Source: Flavobacterium hankyongi (GTDB taxonomy: Bacteria; Bacteroidota; Bacteroidia; Flavobacteriales; Flavobacteriaceae). Taken from it: DNA of 64,000 nucleotides. Where the stretch lies: assembly GCF_036840915.1 (NCBI RefSeq), contig NZ_CP085725.1:930001-994000 (forward strand), given 5' to 3'. Position 1 is the first letter of the stretch; the number at the start of each line of letters is the position of its first letter. The notes below the pieces were generated by a model. It was not told the DNA's origin and did not search any database. It saw only the letters and a list, made by a program, of their open reading frames with translations. The position numbers and the translations under genes were made by a program. Shown here in pieces: positions 34,424 to 43,355 of this stretch.

Positions 34424-35548
34424 GTGAAAAACCCAACTTTTTATACAAAAGATAGAATTGATTTAGAGCGTCTTAAGTATGCTGTTTTTGACAACTTAAT
34501 TGAAGGTGTTCAGGTTATTGATTTTAATTGGAGATATTTTTATGTGAACAAATCAATTACGTTACAAGGATTTTCTAGCAAAGAAGAACTCTTAAGTAAT
34601 ACCATGATGGAAAAATATCCAGGTATTGAAAAAACCGAAATGTTTAAATCTTTACAAAAGTGTATGGATGAAAGAGTTCCTTCAGAAGTTATTTCAGAAT
34701 TTGATTTTCCTGATGGATTAAAAGGATGGTTTGAATTAAGTATACAACCTGTTCCAGAAGGAATTCTAGTACTATCATCAGATATTACAAAACTTAAAAG
34801 AGCTGATATTGAGCTTAAGAAAAAGCTTGATGAAAAAAACGAATTATTAGCTCAAATTATTAGTCAAAAAAAACAATTAGAAGAATTTTGTCAAATTATT
34901 TCTCATAACCTTAGAGCCCCATTAAGTAATCTTCTATTAATTGGCGAAATGTTAGCAGAAAATCATTCTTTAGATGACAAATACAAATATTTTGAAATGC
35001 AAATGCCAATAATAAAATCACTTCAATCAATATTTGAAGAATTGGTTCAAGCTACACAAATAAAAATGGATGCCACCATTAAAAAGAAAAAAATTGATTT
35101 GGAAAATATAACAAATAAGTCAATTAAAAAAATCAGAAAAAAAAGATCTATTAATGAAGTAAATATTTCCTCTGATTTTGAAGATGTAAAAAATATATAT
35201 TATTCAAAAAAGTACATAAAAAACATTTTAGTAAACTTAATAAGTAACGCTATTAAATTTAGCTCACCCGAAAGAATTCCAACAATACATATTAAAAGTT
35301 ATAAAAAAGACAATTGGATATGTATCGACATAGAAGACAACGGATTAGGCATAGATTTAAAAAGATACAAATCCGATATTTTTAAACTTCACAAGACATT
35401 TCACAATCATCCAGAAGCTAAGGGTTTTGGATTATTTTTAACAAAAATTCAAGTTGAATCTCTAGGTGGTGAAGTTTTTGTAAAAAGTAATGTAAATAAA
35501 GGCAGCATCTTTACTATAAAACTTTATAAAATTAATCATGAAGAATAG
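34424..35548 (+). CDS. PAS-domain sensor histidine kinase
   Basis: A 374-residue cytosolic kinase with no transmembrane segment. Residues about 12-125 are a PAS domain (LIEGVQVIDFNWRYFYVNK), followed by a short coiled coil (KKLDEKNELLAQIISQKK). The H-box is FCQIISHNLRAPLSNL (phospho-His about 160). The ATPase domain has NLISNAIKFSS, DIEDNGLGIDL and FGLFLTKIQVESLGG. It most likely phosphorylates the receiver protein encoded next, whose start lies inside the kinase's last codons (11-bp overlap). The start is GTG at 34424; no in-frame ATG fits. The input signal is unknown. Confidence 0.88.
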   Translation: MKNPTFYTKDRIDLERLKYAVFDNLIEGVQVIDFNWRYFYVNKSITLQGFSSKEELLSNTMMEKYPGIEKTEMFKSLQKCMDERVPSEVISEFDFPDGLKGWFELSIQPVPEGILVLSSDITKLKRADIELKKKLDEKNELLAQIISQKKQLEEFCQIISHNLRAPLSNLLLIGEMLAENHSLDDKYKYFEMQMPIIKSLQSIFEELVQATQIKMDATIKKKKIDLENITNKSIKKIRKKRSINEVNISSDFEDVKNIYYSKKYIKNILVNLISNAIKFSSPERIPTIHIKSYKKDNWICIDIEDNGLGIDLKRYKSDIFKLHKTFHNHPEAKGFGLFLTKIQVESLGGEVFVKSNVNKGSIFTIKLYKINHEE

Positions 35549-35945
35549 AGTAAAAAACATATGTGTGATTGATGATGATAAGACTTTTCAGTATTTAACA
35601 CATTGTGTTATTACAGACACTCATCTTATTCAAGACATTGAAATGTTTTCTAATGGATTAGACGCTTTAAATTATTTACAGAACAACTGTTTAGATGAAA
35701 AAAAATTACCTGATATAATTTTGCTTGATCTTTTCATGCCAGTTATGGATGGATGGGGGTTTTTAAAAAATTACACTGAAATAGAATCTAAATTAGTAAA
35801 AAAAATTCCTATTTATATCGTTTCTTCATCCATAGATCCAATTGATATTCAAAAATCTAAATCACTGGGACATGTTACAGACTTTATTGTAAAACCAATG
35901 ACTAAAGAAGTATTTCTAAAAATACTTAAAAATAAAACTCAATAA
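35538..35945 (+). CDS. Single-domain response regulator
   Basis: A 135-residue receiver domain without output domain. Acidic pocket VIDDDKTFQ (residues 9-17), phosphoacceptor IILLDLFMPVMDGW (Asp about 60), switch Ser in YIVSSSIDP and Lys in FIVKPMTKE are all present. It overlaps the kinase gene by 11 bp, so it is its likely partner. Output must be through protein-protein contact or phosphorelay. Confidence 0.9.
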   Translation: MKNRVKNICVIDDDKTFQYLTHCVITDTHLIQDIEMFSNGLDALNYLQNNCLDEKKLPDIILLDLFMPVMDGWGFLKNYTEIESKLVKKIPIYIVSSSIDPIDIQKSKSLGHVTDFIVKPMTKEVFLKILKNKTQ

Positions 35946-35955
35946 AAAATGCATA

Positions 35956-36013
35956 ACTATTTTATCTTCAAAATACTAATACCAAGTTATAATACGTTTT
36001 AAGATAAAATAGT
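35956..36013. repeat. 13-bp perfect inverted repeat with 32-nt loop
   Basis: ACTATTTTATCTT (35956-35968) is the reverse complement of 36001-36013; pairing extends four more bases past a bulged C. It fills the gap between the response regulator and the lipoprotein gene. It may be a stem-loop at the end of the first transcript or an RNA leader of the second. Confidence 0.6.
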
Positions 36014-36019
36014 GAAAAA

Positions 36020-36472
36020 ATGAAACTTAAAAGCATAAGTATACTCCTTTTATTAGTTATAATTTCTTGTAAGAGCAAAAAAAATAGTGAAACATCTGTA
36101 ATTATTGAATCTAGCAAAGTAGAAGCTATTAAAAAAAATAGAGCTTTTGACTTAGGTACAAGGCTTCTTGAATCATGCAATTCATCAAAATTTAAAGCAT
36201 TCACTAAAGAGGAGGCTACTGAAAAAGTAATTCAAAATGCAACTCCTGATAAAATCTCTTTAACTTGTCAAAAAATAAGACAACGAAATGGAAAATTTAA
36301 TTTCATCAAACTTTTAGATGTTACTTATTTAAAGGAAAGCGAAGAATATATATTTCGATATAATATTGACTACGAAAAAAAATATTTTATGCGTGAATTA
36401 AGTGTTACTATAAATAAAGACAATAAGGTTTCAGCTATCTCTACTAAAGAAATTAAACCAAGACCAATGTAG
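36020..36472 (+). CDS. Small lipoprotein of unknown function
   Basis: A 150-residue protein with a lipobox at IISCKS (Cys about 17), followed by a Lys/Ser-rich linker. The folded part includes TRLLESCNSSKFKAFTKEEATEKV and ends in beta strands (FRYNIDYEKKYFMRELSVTI). I do not recognise a family. It sits alone after the two-component pair, behind a large inverted repeat. Confidence 0.6.
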   Translation: MKLKSISILLLLVIISCKSKKNSETSVIIESSKVEAIKKNRAFDLGTRLLESCNSSKFKAFTKEEATEKVIQNATPDKISLTCQKIRQRNGKFNFIKLLDVTYLKESEEYIFRYNIDYEKKYFMRELSVTINKDNKVSAISTKEIKPRPM

Positions 36473-36588
36473 TTATGCCTACCTCGCCACAATTGTTTTT
36501 TTTTAATAAAATAATGTTAAAATTAATCTTATTAAAACCAATCAAGTGTGTTTTCCGTAAATGAATACATAACAAAAATATTCAAAAC

Positions 36589-37146
36589 ATGAAAACACAA
36601 AAATTTTTATCAGTAGCATTTTTAGGAATTGCATTATCATTTGGTATCTCGTCAAATGCACAAAAATCAGTAATTGTAGGTGGTGCTCCAATGTATCCAA
36701 CAAAAAACATTATTGAAAATGCTGTAAACTCAAAAGACCATACAACTTTAGTTGAAGCTGTTAAAGCTGGTGATTTAATTTCGGTATTATCTGGAAAAGG
36801 CCCATTTACCGTTTTTGCCCCTACAAATTCTGCCTTCGAAAAATTACCTATGGGAACAGTTGATAATTTACTGAAACCAGAAAACAAAGCAACATTACAA
36901 GCAATATTGACTTATCATGTTGTATCTGGAAGTTTAGACAGCAAAGCTATTGCAAAAGCGATTAAAGACGGAAATGGAAAAGCAACTCTTACAACGGTAC
37001 AAGGCGGAAAACTAGTATGCACAATGGAAGGGAAAAATCTTATTATTACTGATGAAAAAGGCAACAAATCTATGGTTACCACAGCAAATGTGTATCAATC
37101 GAACGGAGTAATACATGTTATAGACTCAGTTGTATTACCAAATTAA
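36589..37146 (+). CDS. Exported fasciclin (FAS1)-domain protein
   Basis: A 185-residue protein with a signal peptide (residues 1-24, ending SSNAQ) and one FAS1 domain: TTLVEAVKAGDLISVLSGKG, PFTVFAPTNSAFEKLP (box H1), ILTYHVVSG and NGVIHVIDSVVLP (box H2). FAS1 proteins mediate adhesion or surface attachment. Single-domain forms are common in Flavobacteriia. Start at ATG 36589, with its own terminator. Confidence 0.92.
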   Translation: MKTQKFLSVAFLGIALSFGISSNAQKSVIVGGAPMYPTKNIIENAVNSKDHTTLVEAVKAGDLISVLSGKGPFTVFAPTNSAFEKLPMGTVDNLLKPENKATLQAILTYHVVSGSLDSKAIAKAIKDGNGKATLTTVQGGKLVCTMEGKNLIITDEKGNKSMVTTANVYQSNGVIHVIDSVVLPN

Positions 37147-37171
37147 ACCAAGCTTTTTTTGTCACAACTAT

Positions 37172-37199
37172 AAAAAATCCCTATTAAGGGATTTTTTTT
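37172..37199 (+). terminator. Intrinsic terminator after the fasciclin gene
   Basis: AAAAAATCCC, 6-nt loop, GGGATTTTTTTT. Confidence 0.88.
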
Positions 37200-37236
37200 C
37201 TGTATAGTTTCTAGGAATATGGAGACTCGATTTCTT

Positions 37237-37244
37237 TATATTTG
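37237..37244 (+). promoter_or_regulatory. Candidate -7 element (TATATTTG) of yaaA
   Basis: TATATTTG fits TAnnTTTG and lies 30 bp before the yaaA ATG. A -33 TTTG at the expected distance is not seen. Confidence 0.45.
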
Positions 37245-37274
37245 TGAATATTAAACAAACGAATTAAAACAATC

Positions 37275-38033
37275 ATGAAAATTGTTATTTCTCCTGCAAA
37301 ATCTCTAGACTTCGAAAAAAGTCTTCCTACAGAAAAATATACTAAGCCTAATTATTTAAAGCAATCTAAAGAAATTATAAAAGTTTTAAAAACACTAAAA
37401 CCGAAAGATTTATCAGAACTGATGGATATTTCAGATGCTTTAGGGGAATTAAATTGGCAACGTAACAAAAAATTCAAAACACCTTTTACTCCTGAAAACG
37501 CTCGACCAGCAATTTACGCTTTCAATGGAGATGTTTACCAAGGGCTTGACTCCTACTCTATTCCTGAAGAAAAATTAGACATATTACAAGATAAGCTTCG
37601 AATTCTTTCAGGTCAATATGGTCTTTTAAAACCGTTAGATTTAATACAACCCTATCGTTTAGAAATGGGAACCAATTTAGCTATTGGTGAGAGTAAAAAT
37701 CTTTATGCATATTGGAAAGAAACACTTACAAAAGCACTAAATAAAGAATTAAAAAAGAACGAACTATTCATTAATCTAGCGAGTAACGAATATTTTTCTG
37801 CTATTGATACTAAAACCTTAAAAGTTCCGGTAATAACTCTTGAGTTTAAAGATTATAAAGACGGAAAACTGAAAATGATTTCATTTTTTGCCAAAAAAGC
37901 CCGAGGAATGATGGTTAGATATATTATTGATTATGATATTGAAACACTAGAAGGCCTGAAAGGTTTTAATTATGAAGGTTATGCTTTTGATGCGAATTTA
38001 TCAAAAGGGAATACACTGGTCTTTACAAGATAA
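37275..38033 (+). CDS. yaaA: Peroxide stress protein YaaA
   Basis: A 252-residue YaaA/DUF328 protein. It opens with MKIVISPAKSLDFE, the family signature, and contains AIYAFNGDVYQGLD, LSGQYGLLKPLDLIQPYRLEM and FFAKKARGMMVRYII. E. coli YaaA lowers free iron during hydrogen-peroxide stress and so limits Fenton damage to DNA; the molecular activity is probably DNA-binding. Single-gene unit bounded by two terminators. Confidence 0.95.
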   Translation: MKIVISPAKSLDFEKSLPTEKYTKPNYLKQSKEIIKVLKTLKPKDLSELMDISDALGELNWQRNKKFKTPFTPENARPAIYAFNGDVYQGLDSYSIPEEKLDILQDKLRILSGQYGLLKPLDLIQPYRLEMGTNLAIGESKNLYAYWKETLTKALNKELKKNELFINLASNEYFSAIDTKTLKVPVITLEFKDYKDGKLKMISFFAKKARGMMVRYIIDYDIETLEGLKGFNYEGYAFDANLSKGNTLVFTR

Positions 38034-38034
38034 A

Positions 38035-38065
38035 AAAATCCCAAAGTAGTTTACTTTGGGATTTT
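38035..38065. terminator. Bidirectional intrinsic terminator between yaaA and rho
   Basis: AAAATCCCAAAGTA, loop GTT, TACTTTGGGATTTT. Confidence 0.9.
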
Positions 38066-38081
38066 ATTTCATTTTTACTTT

Positions 38082-39812
38082 TTAATCATTCATTGAAATA
38101 AGAAATTCTTCATTATTTCTAGTTTTCTTAAATCTATCATTAATGAATTCCATAGCTTCAACAGGATTCATATCTGCAAGATACTTGCGCATAATCCACA
38201 TACGTTGAATTGTTTTTTCATCTAATAATAAATCGTCACGACGAGTACTTGACGATGTAAGGTCAACAGATGGGAAAATACGACGATTAGCAATCTTACG
38301 ATCTAACTGAAGTTCCATGTTACCAGTTCCTTTAAATTCTTCGAAGATAACTTCATCCATTTTAGAACCAGTCTCTGTTAACGCTGTTGCTATTATACTT
38401 AACGATCCTCCGTTTTCTACATTACGAGCCGCTCCAAAGAAACGTTTTGGTTTTTGTAATGCATTAGCATCAACACCACCACTTAAAACTTTACCCGAAG
38501 CTGGTTGTACAGTATTATAAGCACGTGCTAAACGTGTAATTGAATCTAAAAGAATTACTACATCGTGACCACATTCTACCAAACGCTTAGCTTTTTCTAA
38601 AACAATATTGGCAATTTTAACATGCTCTTGTGGTTCTCTATCAAATGTAGAAGCTACAACTTCCGCACGAACACTGCGTTGCATGTCTGTTACCTCTTCA
38701 GGACGCTCATCAATAAGTAATACAATCATGTAAACTTCAGGATGATTTGCAGCAATAGCATTAGCAATATCCTTAAGTAACATAGTTTTACCAGTTTTAG
38801 GTTGTGCTACAATCATACCACGTTGACCTTTACCAATAGGTGAAAACAAATCGATAATACGTGTTGATATAGAGCTCCCTTTTTCTGCCAATTTGAATTT
38901 TTCTGTTGGGAAAACTGGGGTTAAGTGTTCAAATGAAACTCTGTCACGAACAACTTGTGGGTCATGACCATTGATTTTTAATACTTTTACCAAAGGAAAA
39001 TACTTCTCTCCTTCTTTTGGAGGACGAACCACCCCTTTAACTGTATCACCAGTTTTTAAACCAAACAAACGAATTTGCGACGTTGATAAATAGATATCAT
39101 CTGGTGATGCTAAATAGTTGTAATCTGATGAACGCAAAAAACCATAACCATCAGGCATCATTTCTAAAACACCTTCACTTTCTATAATTCCTTCGAACTC
39201 GTAATCCGGTTCACGGAAATTAGTTGTTTTTTTGTGCTTTTGATTCTGATTTTGATTAGGATTATTATTCTTAAAGCCTTTTTCAGGATTCTCAGTCTCT
39301 ACTTTTGCTTCGACTTCTTGTGATTGTGATTGAGCTTGTACTGGTTCAGTATCTGACGCTAAGGCAGGAATATTTTGATTTGAAGTTTCGTTTTCAGCAA
39401 GTGGTTTTTGATTTTTTTGCTTATCATTTTTTTGAAAACGATTATTTTTTTGGTTGCGAGAATCTTTAAATTCTCTAGTTGATTCTTTTGAAGATTCATT
39501 TTCAACTTTTTCAGTTGGTCTTTCTTCTTCAAAAGTTATAGCTTGTTGCTCCTCTGGTTTTTTTTCCATTTGTTGCTTAGCAACCTGTGGCTTGGTATCT
39601 TTAGCAATTCTTGCTCTTTTTTGTTTAGGCTCCTCAATGGGGGCTGAACTATCCGGATTAGAAATCTTTTCTGGATTTGCTGCTTGATAATCTAATATCT
39701 GGTAAACAAGCTCATCCTTTTTAAGTGTTTTGAATTTTGAAATTTTTGCAATCTTAGCAATTTCTTGCAACTCAGATAATTTCATTTCTTTTAAAACAGA
39801 AATATCAAACAT
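38082..39812 (-). CDS. rho: Transcription termination factor Rho, long-insertion form
   Basis: A 576-residue Rho, about 150 residues longer than E. coli Rho. Residues 1-45 are the Rho_N helical domain ([19 protein letters not shown]). Residues about 50-200 are a low-complexity, charged insertion rich in K, E, Q and N. The RNA-binding cold-shock-like domain follows ([20 protein letters not shown]). The ATPase core is normal: [10 protein letters not shown] (Walker A), [13 protein letters not shown] (Walker B), the R-loop and Q-loop region [19 protein letters not shown], and the arginine finger region. It releases RNA from stalled polymerase. Extended Rho proteins with such insertions are typical of Bacteroidota and can bind RNA through the insertion. 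Confidence 0.97.
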   Translation of the reverse strand: MFDISVLKEMKLSELQEIAKIAKISKFKTLKKDELVYQILDYQAANPEKISNPDSSAPIEEPKQKRARIAKDTKPQVAKQQMEKKPEEQQAITFEEERPTEKVENESSKESTREFKDSRNQKNNRFQKNDKQKNQKPLAENETSNQNIPALASDTEPVQAQSQSQEVEAKVETENPEKGFKNNNPNQNQNQKHKKTTNFREPDYEFEGIIESEGVLEMMPDGYGFLRSSDYNYLASPDDIYLSTSQIRLFGLKTGDTVKGVVRPPKEGEKYFPLVKVLKINGHDPQVVRDRVSFEHLTPVFPTEKFKLAEKGSSISTRIIDLFSPIGKGQRGMIVAQPKTGKTMLLKDIANAIAANHPEVYMIVLLIDERPEEVTDMQRSVRAEVVASTFDREPQEHVKIANIVLEKAKRLVECGHDVVILLDSITRLARAYNTVQPASGKVLSGGVDANALQKPKRFFGAARNVENGGSLSIIATALTETGSKMDEVIFEEFKGTGNMELQLDRKIANRRIFPSVDLTSSSTRRDDLLLDEKTIQRMWIMRKYLADMNPVEAMEFINDRFKKTRNNEEFLISMND

Positions 39813-39958
39813 AAATAGATGTTGGGATTAAAGTGATAATAAGTTAACGTGGTGTTTTTTTGAAACTTATATTCCGAAGTATGAAGTGCTTACGGATTGT
39901 TTAGGCAATATTACGAATTTTATTTAAGTAAACAATAGTTTTTTAAAAAAAGAAAATA

Positions 39959-39966
39959 TATTTTTG
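39959..39966 (+). promoter_or_regulatory. Candidate -7 element (TATTTTTG) upstream of the DUF4293 gene
   Basis: TATTTTTG fits TAnnTTTG, 17 bp before the ATG at 39984; the -33 partner is degenerate. Confidence 0.4.
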
Positions 39967-39983
39967 CTCAACATTTAAGTAAA

Positions 39984-40394
39984 ATGATTCAAAGAATTCA
40001 AAGTGTATATTTAGTTTTAGCAGTTATTTGTAATGGAGCATTGCCTTTTGTTTTTCATTTATGGAAAATAGAAACCAATGCTATATACTTTATGAGTGAT
40101 ATTACATATACCATTTTATTTGGGCTAAGCACATCATTGGCTTTGTTAAGTTTAATTTCATTTAAAAAGAGACAACAACAATTTGTGATGAACAGATTGA
40201 ATATAATATTGAACTTAATTTTACTAGGATTATTTGTATATCGTACACTAAATCTATCTGGAGATATGCCTGTCATATCTGAGAAGGGTATTGGGATGTT
40301 CTTACCTATCTTAACTATCTTATTATTAGTTTTTGCTAATAAAGCCATCAAGAAGGATGAAGATCTCGTAAAATCTGTGGATCGATTAAGATAA
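39984..40394 (+). CDS. DUF4293 four-helix membrane protein
   Basis: A 136-residue protein that begins MIQRIQSVYLVLAVICNG, the DUF4293 signature, and has four hydrophobic segments (about residues 7-25, 38-55, 68-85 and 98-118) and a charged tail. The family is a Bacteroidota-wide single-copy protein often next to rho, as here. No function is known. ATG at 39984, followed by a terminator. Confidence 0.9.
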   Translation: MIQRIQSVYLVLAVICNGALPFVFHLWKIETNAIYFMSDITYTILFGLSTSLALLSLISFKKRQQQFVMNRLNIILNLILLGLFVYRTLNLSGDMPVISEKGIGMFLPILTILLLVFANKAIKKDEDLVKSVDRLR

Positions 40395-40422
40395 ACCTAT
40401 CATCTTAGTTTATTAGTGCGAA

Positions 40423-40452
40423 GAAAAGCTAACCAAAATTGGTTAGCTTTTC
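40423..40452 (+). terminator. Intrinsic terminator after the DUF4293 gene
   Basis: GAAAAGCTAACCA, loop AAAT, TGGTTAGCTTTTC. The T-run is short (T4), but the stem is long. Confidence 0.8.
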
Positions 40453-40493
40453 ATTTTTAAGAACTTTTTTGTACTTACTTTTAAGTAGTTTTC

Positions 40494-40509
40494 TCACCAA
40501 AATTGGTGA
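40494..40509. promoter_or_regulatory. 16-bp perfect palindrome, candidate operator
   Basis: TCACCAAAATTGGTGA is fully self-complementary and ends 24 bp upstream of the -33 box of the response-regulator promoter. It is placed where an activator dimer could bind; the regulator encoded at 40584 is a candidate. Confidence 0.5.
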
Positions 40510-40533
40510 TATAAAAATCATTAATTTAGAGTA

Positions 40534-40564
40534 TTTGATGTAAATTTATAATCATATACATTTG
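40534..40564 (+). promoter_or_regulatory. Bacteroidota promoter: TTTG - 19 bp - TACATTTG
   Basis: TTTG (40534-40537) and TACATTTG (40557-40564) match both halves of the Bacteroidota sigma consensus with the canonical 19-bp spacer. Transcription would begin near 40570, about 14 nt before the ATG. Confidence 0.75.
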
Positions 40565-40583
40565 AAATCAGAAACAAAAACAA

Positions 40584-41249
40584 ATGGAAACTAAAATAAA
40601 AATACATTTAGCTGATGACCATCAAGTTCTTATAGATGGAATATTAGCAGTTCTTAAAACCAATCCTAATTTTGAAGTTGTTGGATTTTCTCTAAATGGA
40701 GAAAATTTAGTAGAAAGAGTAGCTAAAAATCAAGCTCATGTTCTTGTTATGGATATAAACATGCCTGAAAAAGACGGCATACAAGTTTTAAGAGAATTCA
40801 ATGAAAAAGGGTTTACATGTAAAGTCATTATTCTTTCAAGCTATGATGATCCAAAACTAATAAAAGAAGTTATAAAATTAGGAGCAAGTGGTTATTTGAC
40901 CAAGCAATGTGCAGGTGAAAATATAGTTGATGCAATCACATCCGTAGCTCAAGGAAATCAATATTTCTCTTCTACAATTAAAGACAAAGTTTTTGATATT
41001 TTTACTGAAAACAATCAACAAAAAGCCTTAAGTATAGAAGACATTATATCAGGAATAACATCACGAGAGTTAGAAATTTTAGGTTATATCTGTGAAGAAA
41101 AAAGTGGAAAAGATATTAGTGAATTATTAAATATAAGCCCAAATACTGTAGAAACCCATCGTAAAAATTTAATGAAAAAACTTAAAGTTAAAAGTTCTGT
41201 CGGATTAGTTCTTTTTGCAACTAAACACAATCTCATTTCAATACAGTAA
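40584..41249 (+). CDS. NarL/FixJ-type response regulator
   Basis: A 221-residue regulator. The receiver domain has HLADDHQVL (acidic pocket), VLVMDINMPEKDG (phospho-Asp about 56), ILSSYDDPKL and SGYLTKQC. The LuxR-type HTH (about residues 150-215) reads TSRELEILGYICEEKSGKDI and LLNISPNTVETHRKNLMKKL. It is probably activated by the TPR histidine kinase encoded two genes downstream and may control its own promoter through the palindrome upstream. Confidence 0.93.
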   Translation: METKIKIHLADDHQVLIDGILAVLKTNPNFEVVGFSLNGENLVERVAKNQAHVLVMDINMPEKDGIQVLREFNEKGFTCKVIILSSYDDPKLIKEVIKLGASGYLTKQCAGENIVDAITSVAQGNQYFSSTIKDKVFDIFTENNQQKALSIEDIISGITSRELEILGYICEEKSGKDISELLNISPNTVETHRKNLMKKLKVKSSVGLVLFATKHNLISIQ

Positions 41250-41275
41250 AACAATTATAATTAACAATTAAAAAA

Positions 41276-41590
41276 ATGGATTTATTAACTACAAAAATTA
41301 AAAGTATGCCTTACACTATGCTACGTAATTTTGATTACAGAAAAGAAACTGGTAATCAAGTAACTTCTACATTTCAAATTCCTGACAACTGTGAACAAAA
41401 AACAGTTTGCAACAATGGAGAAGCAACAATAACAATTACACTCCTTGAAGGTGAAAAAAATCCTTCTACAACTTTTCAAGATATTGAAGAAACATTAACT
41501 GCTAATACAAGCAACGTTCTTAAAATCACTTTTGAACAAGTTGACTTAACAACTACGACAAGAAAACCTAAGATTGGAATTGAACTTTAA
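41276..41590 (+). CDS. Hypothetical protein between regulator and kinase
   Basis: A 104-residue soluble protein with no signal peptide. It is rich in Thr and Asn and has a beta-like stretch (NNGEATITITLLEGEKN). Two cysteines lie close together (NCEQKTVC). I recognise no family. It starts 26 bp after the regulator stop and its last 17 nt overlap the start of the histidine kinase, so expression is coupled to both. Confidence 0.5.
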   Translation: MDLLTTKIKSMPYTMLRNFDYRKETGNQVTSTFQIPDNCEQKTVCNNGEATITITLLEGEKNPSTTFQDIEETLTANTSNVLKITFEQVDLTTTTRKPKIGIEL

Positions 41591-43355
41591 TATACGGTTT
41601 TCAAAAATTATTGTAATTATTTCACTAATTACATCTATAACCTGTTTTGGCTCTATTAAACAAAGAGTCAAAACAGATTCTATTTTCTATTACACTGAAA
41701 AAAACAAACCCCTAAAAGCAATATCCTTTGCAAGAAAAGAATCAGCACTTTTACTATCATCTAAAAATTACAGAAATTATTGTGATTTAATGATTCAAAA
41801 ATCTGAAATTTTCAGAAATTTAAATGACTATGAAAATGCTTTAAATACACTTTACGAAGCATTACCTGTAGCTGAAAAATACAATTTACAAGACAAACAA
41901 TCTCTTATTTATAGAGGAATAGGAAATGTAAATGGACTTTCATTTGAATTTACAAAAGCCAAAAAATATCTCCATAAAGCATTAAAAATAGCTTTAAAAT
42001 TAAACAATAATGACTTGTTAAATAAAGCAAATCAAGGACTTTTACGTATTCATTACGAAACTGGTTCTGATAGTGTCGAATATTATTTAAAAAAAATAGC
42101 CTTTTACACCAGTAAATCAAATAATTTATCTGATAAATATAAAAATTACAGTAATTTTTCTAAGATCTATTTAGATAAAGGCAATCCTATAGGAAAGAAA
42201 TATTTAGATAGTTCATATACAATTGCAAAAAAAATAGGCAAAAGAGAAAATATAGCCAACACCCTAAACGACTTTGGTATTTACTATATAAATGTTGAAA
42301 AAAATTACCCAAAAGCATTAGAAAAATTCTTTGAAGCTATAGAATTATTTGATGTTTCTAGTAACTCTAACAATTCAAGAGTGTTGAATATATCCTATGC
42401 CAATATTTCTTATTGCTATGAAAAAATGGGTAATTACAAAAAAGCCCTAGAATATAATAATAAATATTATGAGTTATTTGAAGAAATATTATCTGGGAGA
42501 TTAGATGCTGCAAGACAAGAAATTGAAACTAAATATCAAATCAAAAAAATTGAAGATGAATTTAAAGAAAAACAATCTTTAATAGAAGAACGACAAACAA
42601 GAAATCAGAGACTCTTGTTATTATTTGCTTCAATATTTATTTTAGCTGGGTTTATATTTTATTTCTATTACCAAAATTTACTTTTAAAGCAAAAAAATAA
42701 GATAAAAGATCTTGATAACGATTTACAATACAAAATTATTAGTGCCACTTTAGATGGGCAAGATCAAGAAAGAAATAAAATTTCTGGGATATTACACGAT
42801 CATGTGAGTGCTATATTATCATCAGTAGGATTACATTTATCTGCCTTTGAATCTAGTCTAACTAAAGAACAAATAGAAGATTTAAAAAAAACACGCTCTT
42901 TGCTTAAAGATGCTCATGATAAGGTACGTGATTTATCGCATGAGTTAGTTCCTCCACTTTTGGTAAAACTTGGACTTCAGTATGCACTTAAAGATTTATG
43001 TGAAAATAACTCAAATAAGTTAATTCATTTTGAATTTCATTCTACCTTACCAAGAGAAAAAAGATTTCATCCAGACTTTGAAAATAGAATCTATTTTATT
43101 GTTTCTGAATTATTGAATAATATTATAAAACACAGTGGTGCCTCTCAAGCAAAACTAACCATTGAAGAATTAGGAGAAAAATTACACATTACTATTGAAG
43201 ACAACGGAAAAGGTTTTGATACCAAAAACATAAATAAGTCTAATGGTTTTGGTTTAACTCAAATTAAAGCCAGAGTCAATAACATGAACGGAAAAATGAA
43301 AATAAAATCAATCATCAACAAAGGGACTACGATTCAAATAAGTGTTGACGAATAA
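41574..43355 (+). CDS. TPR-containing sensor histidine kinase (HisKA_3 type)
   Basis: A 593-residue kinase. An N-terminal hydrophobic segment (residues 8-24) probably acts as a signal peptide; residues about 30-330 are tetratricopeptide repeats (YENALNTLYEALPVAEKY, FTKAKKYLHKALKIALKL, YKKALEYNNKYYELFEE). One membrane helix follows (LLLLFASIFILAGFIFYFY). The cytosolic part has the dimerisation/phospho-His helix RNKISGILHDHVSAILSSVG and ATPase motifs VSELLNNIIKHSGA, IEDNGKGFD and GFGLTQIKARV. It is the usual partner of NarL-type regulators. No ATG fits; the start is TTG at 41574 or 41580. The stop abuts the convergent phosphoesterase gene. Confidence 0.88.
   Translation: MELNFNIRFSKIIVIISLITSITCFGSIKQRVKTDSIFYYTEKNKPLKAISFARKESALLLSSKNYRNYCDLMIQKSEIFRNLNDYENALNTLYEALPVAEKYNLQDKQSLIYRGIGNVNGLSFEFTKAKKYLHKALKIALKLNNNDLLNKANQGLLRIHYETGSDSVEYYLKKIAFYTSKSNNLSDKYKNYSNFSKIYLDKGNPIGKKYLDSSYTIAKKIGKRENIANTLNDFGIYYINVEKNYPKALEKFFEAIELFDVSSNSNNSRVLNISYANISYCYEKMGNYKKALEYNNKYYELFEEILSGRLDAARQEIETKYQIKKIEDEFKEKQSLIEERQTRNQRLLLLFASIFILAGFIFYFYYQNLLLKQKNKIKDLDNDLQYKIISATLDGQDQERNKISGILHDHVSAILSSVGLHLSAFESSLTKEQIEDLKKTRSLLKDAHDKVRDLSHELVPPLLVKLGLQYALKDLCENNSNKLIHFEFHSTLPREKRFHPDFENRIYFIVSELLNNIIKHSGASQAKLTIEELGEKLHITIEDNGKGFDTKNINKSNGFGLTQIKARVNNMNGKMKIKSIINKGTTIQISVDE

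Noticed and set aside
34402..34455. 17-codon frame starting with ATG just before and overlapping the PAS kinase start
   Set aside because: Too short and basic to call; its frame stops inside the kinase gene. It may be chance, although it could affect kinase translation.
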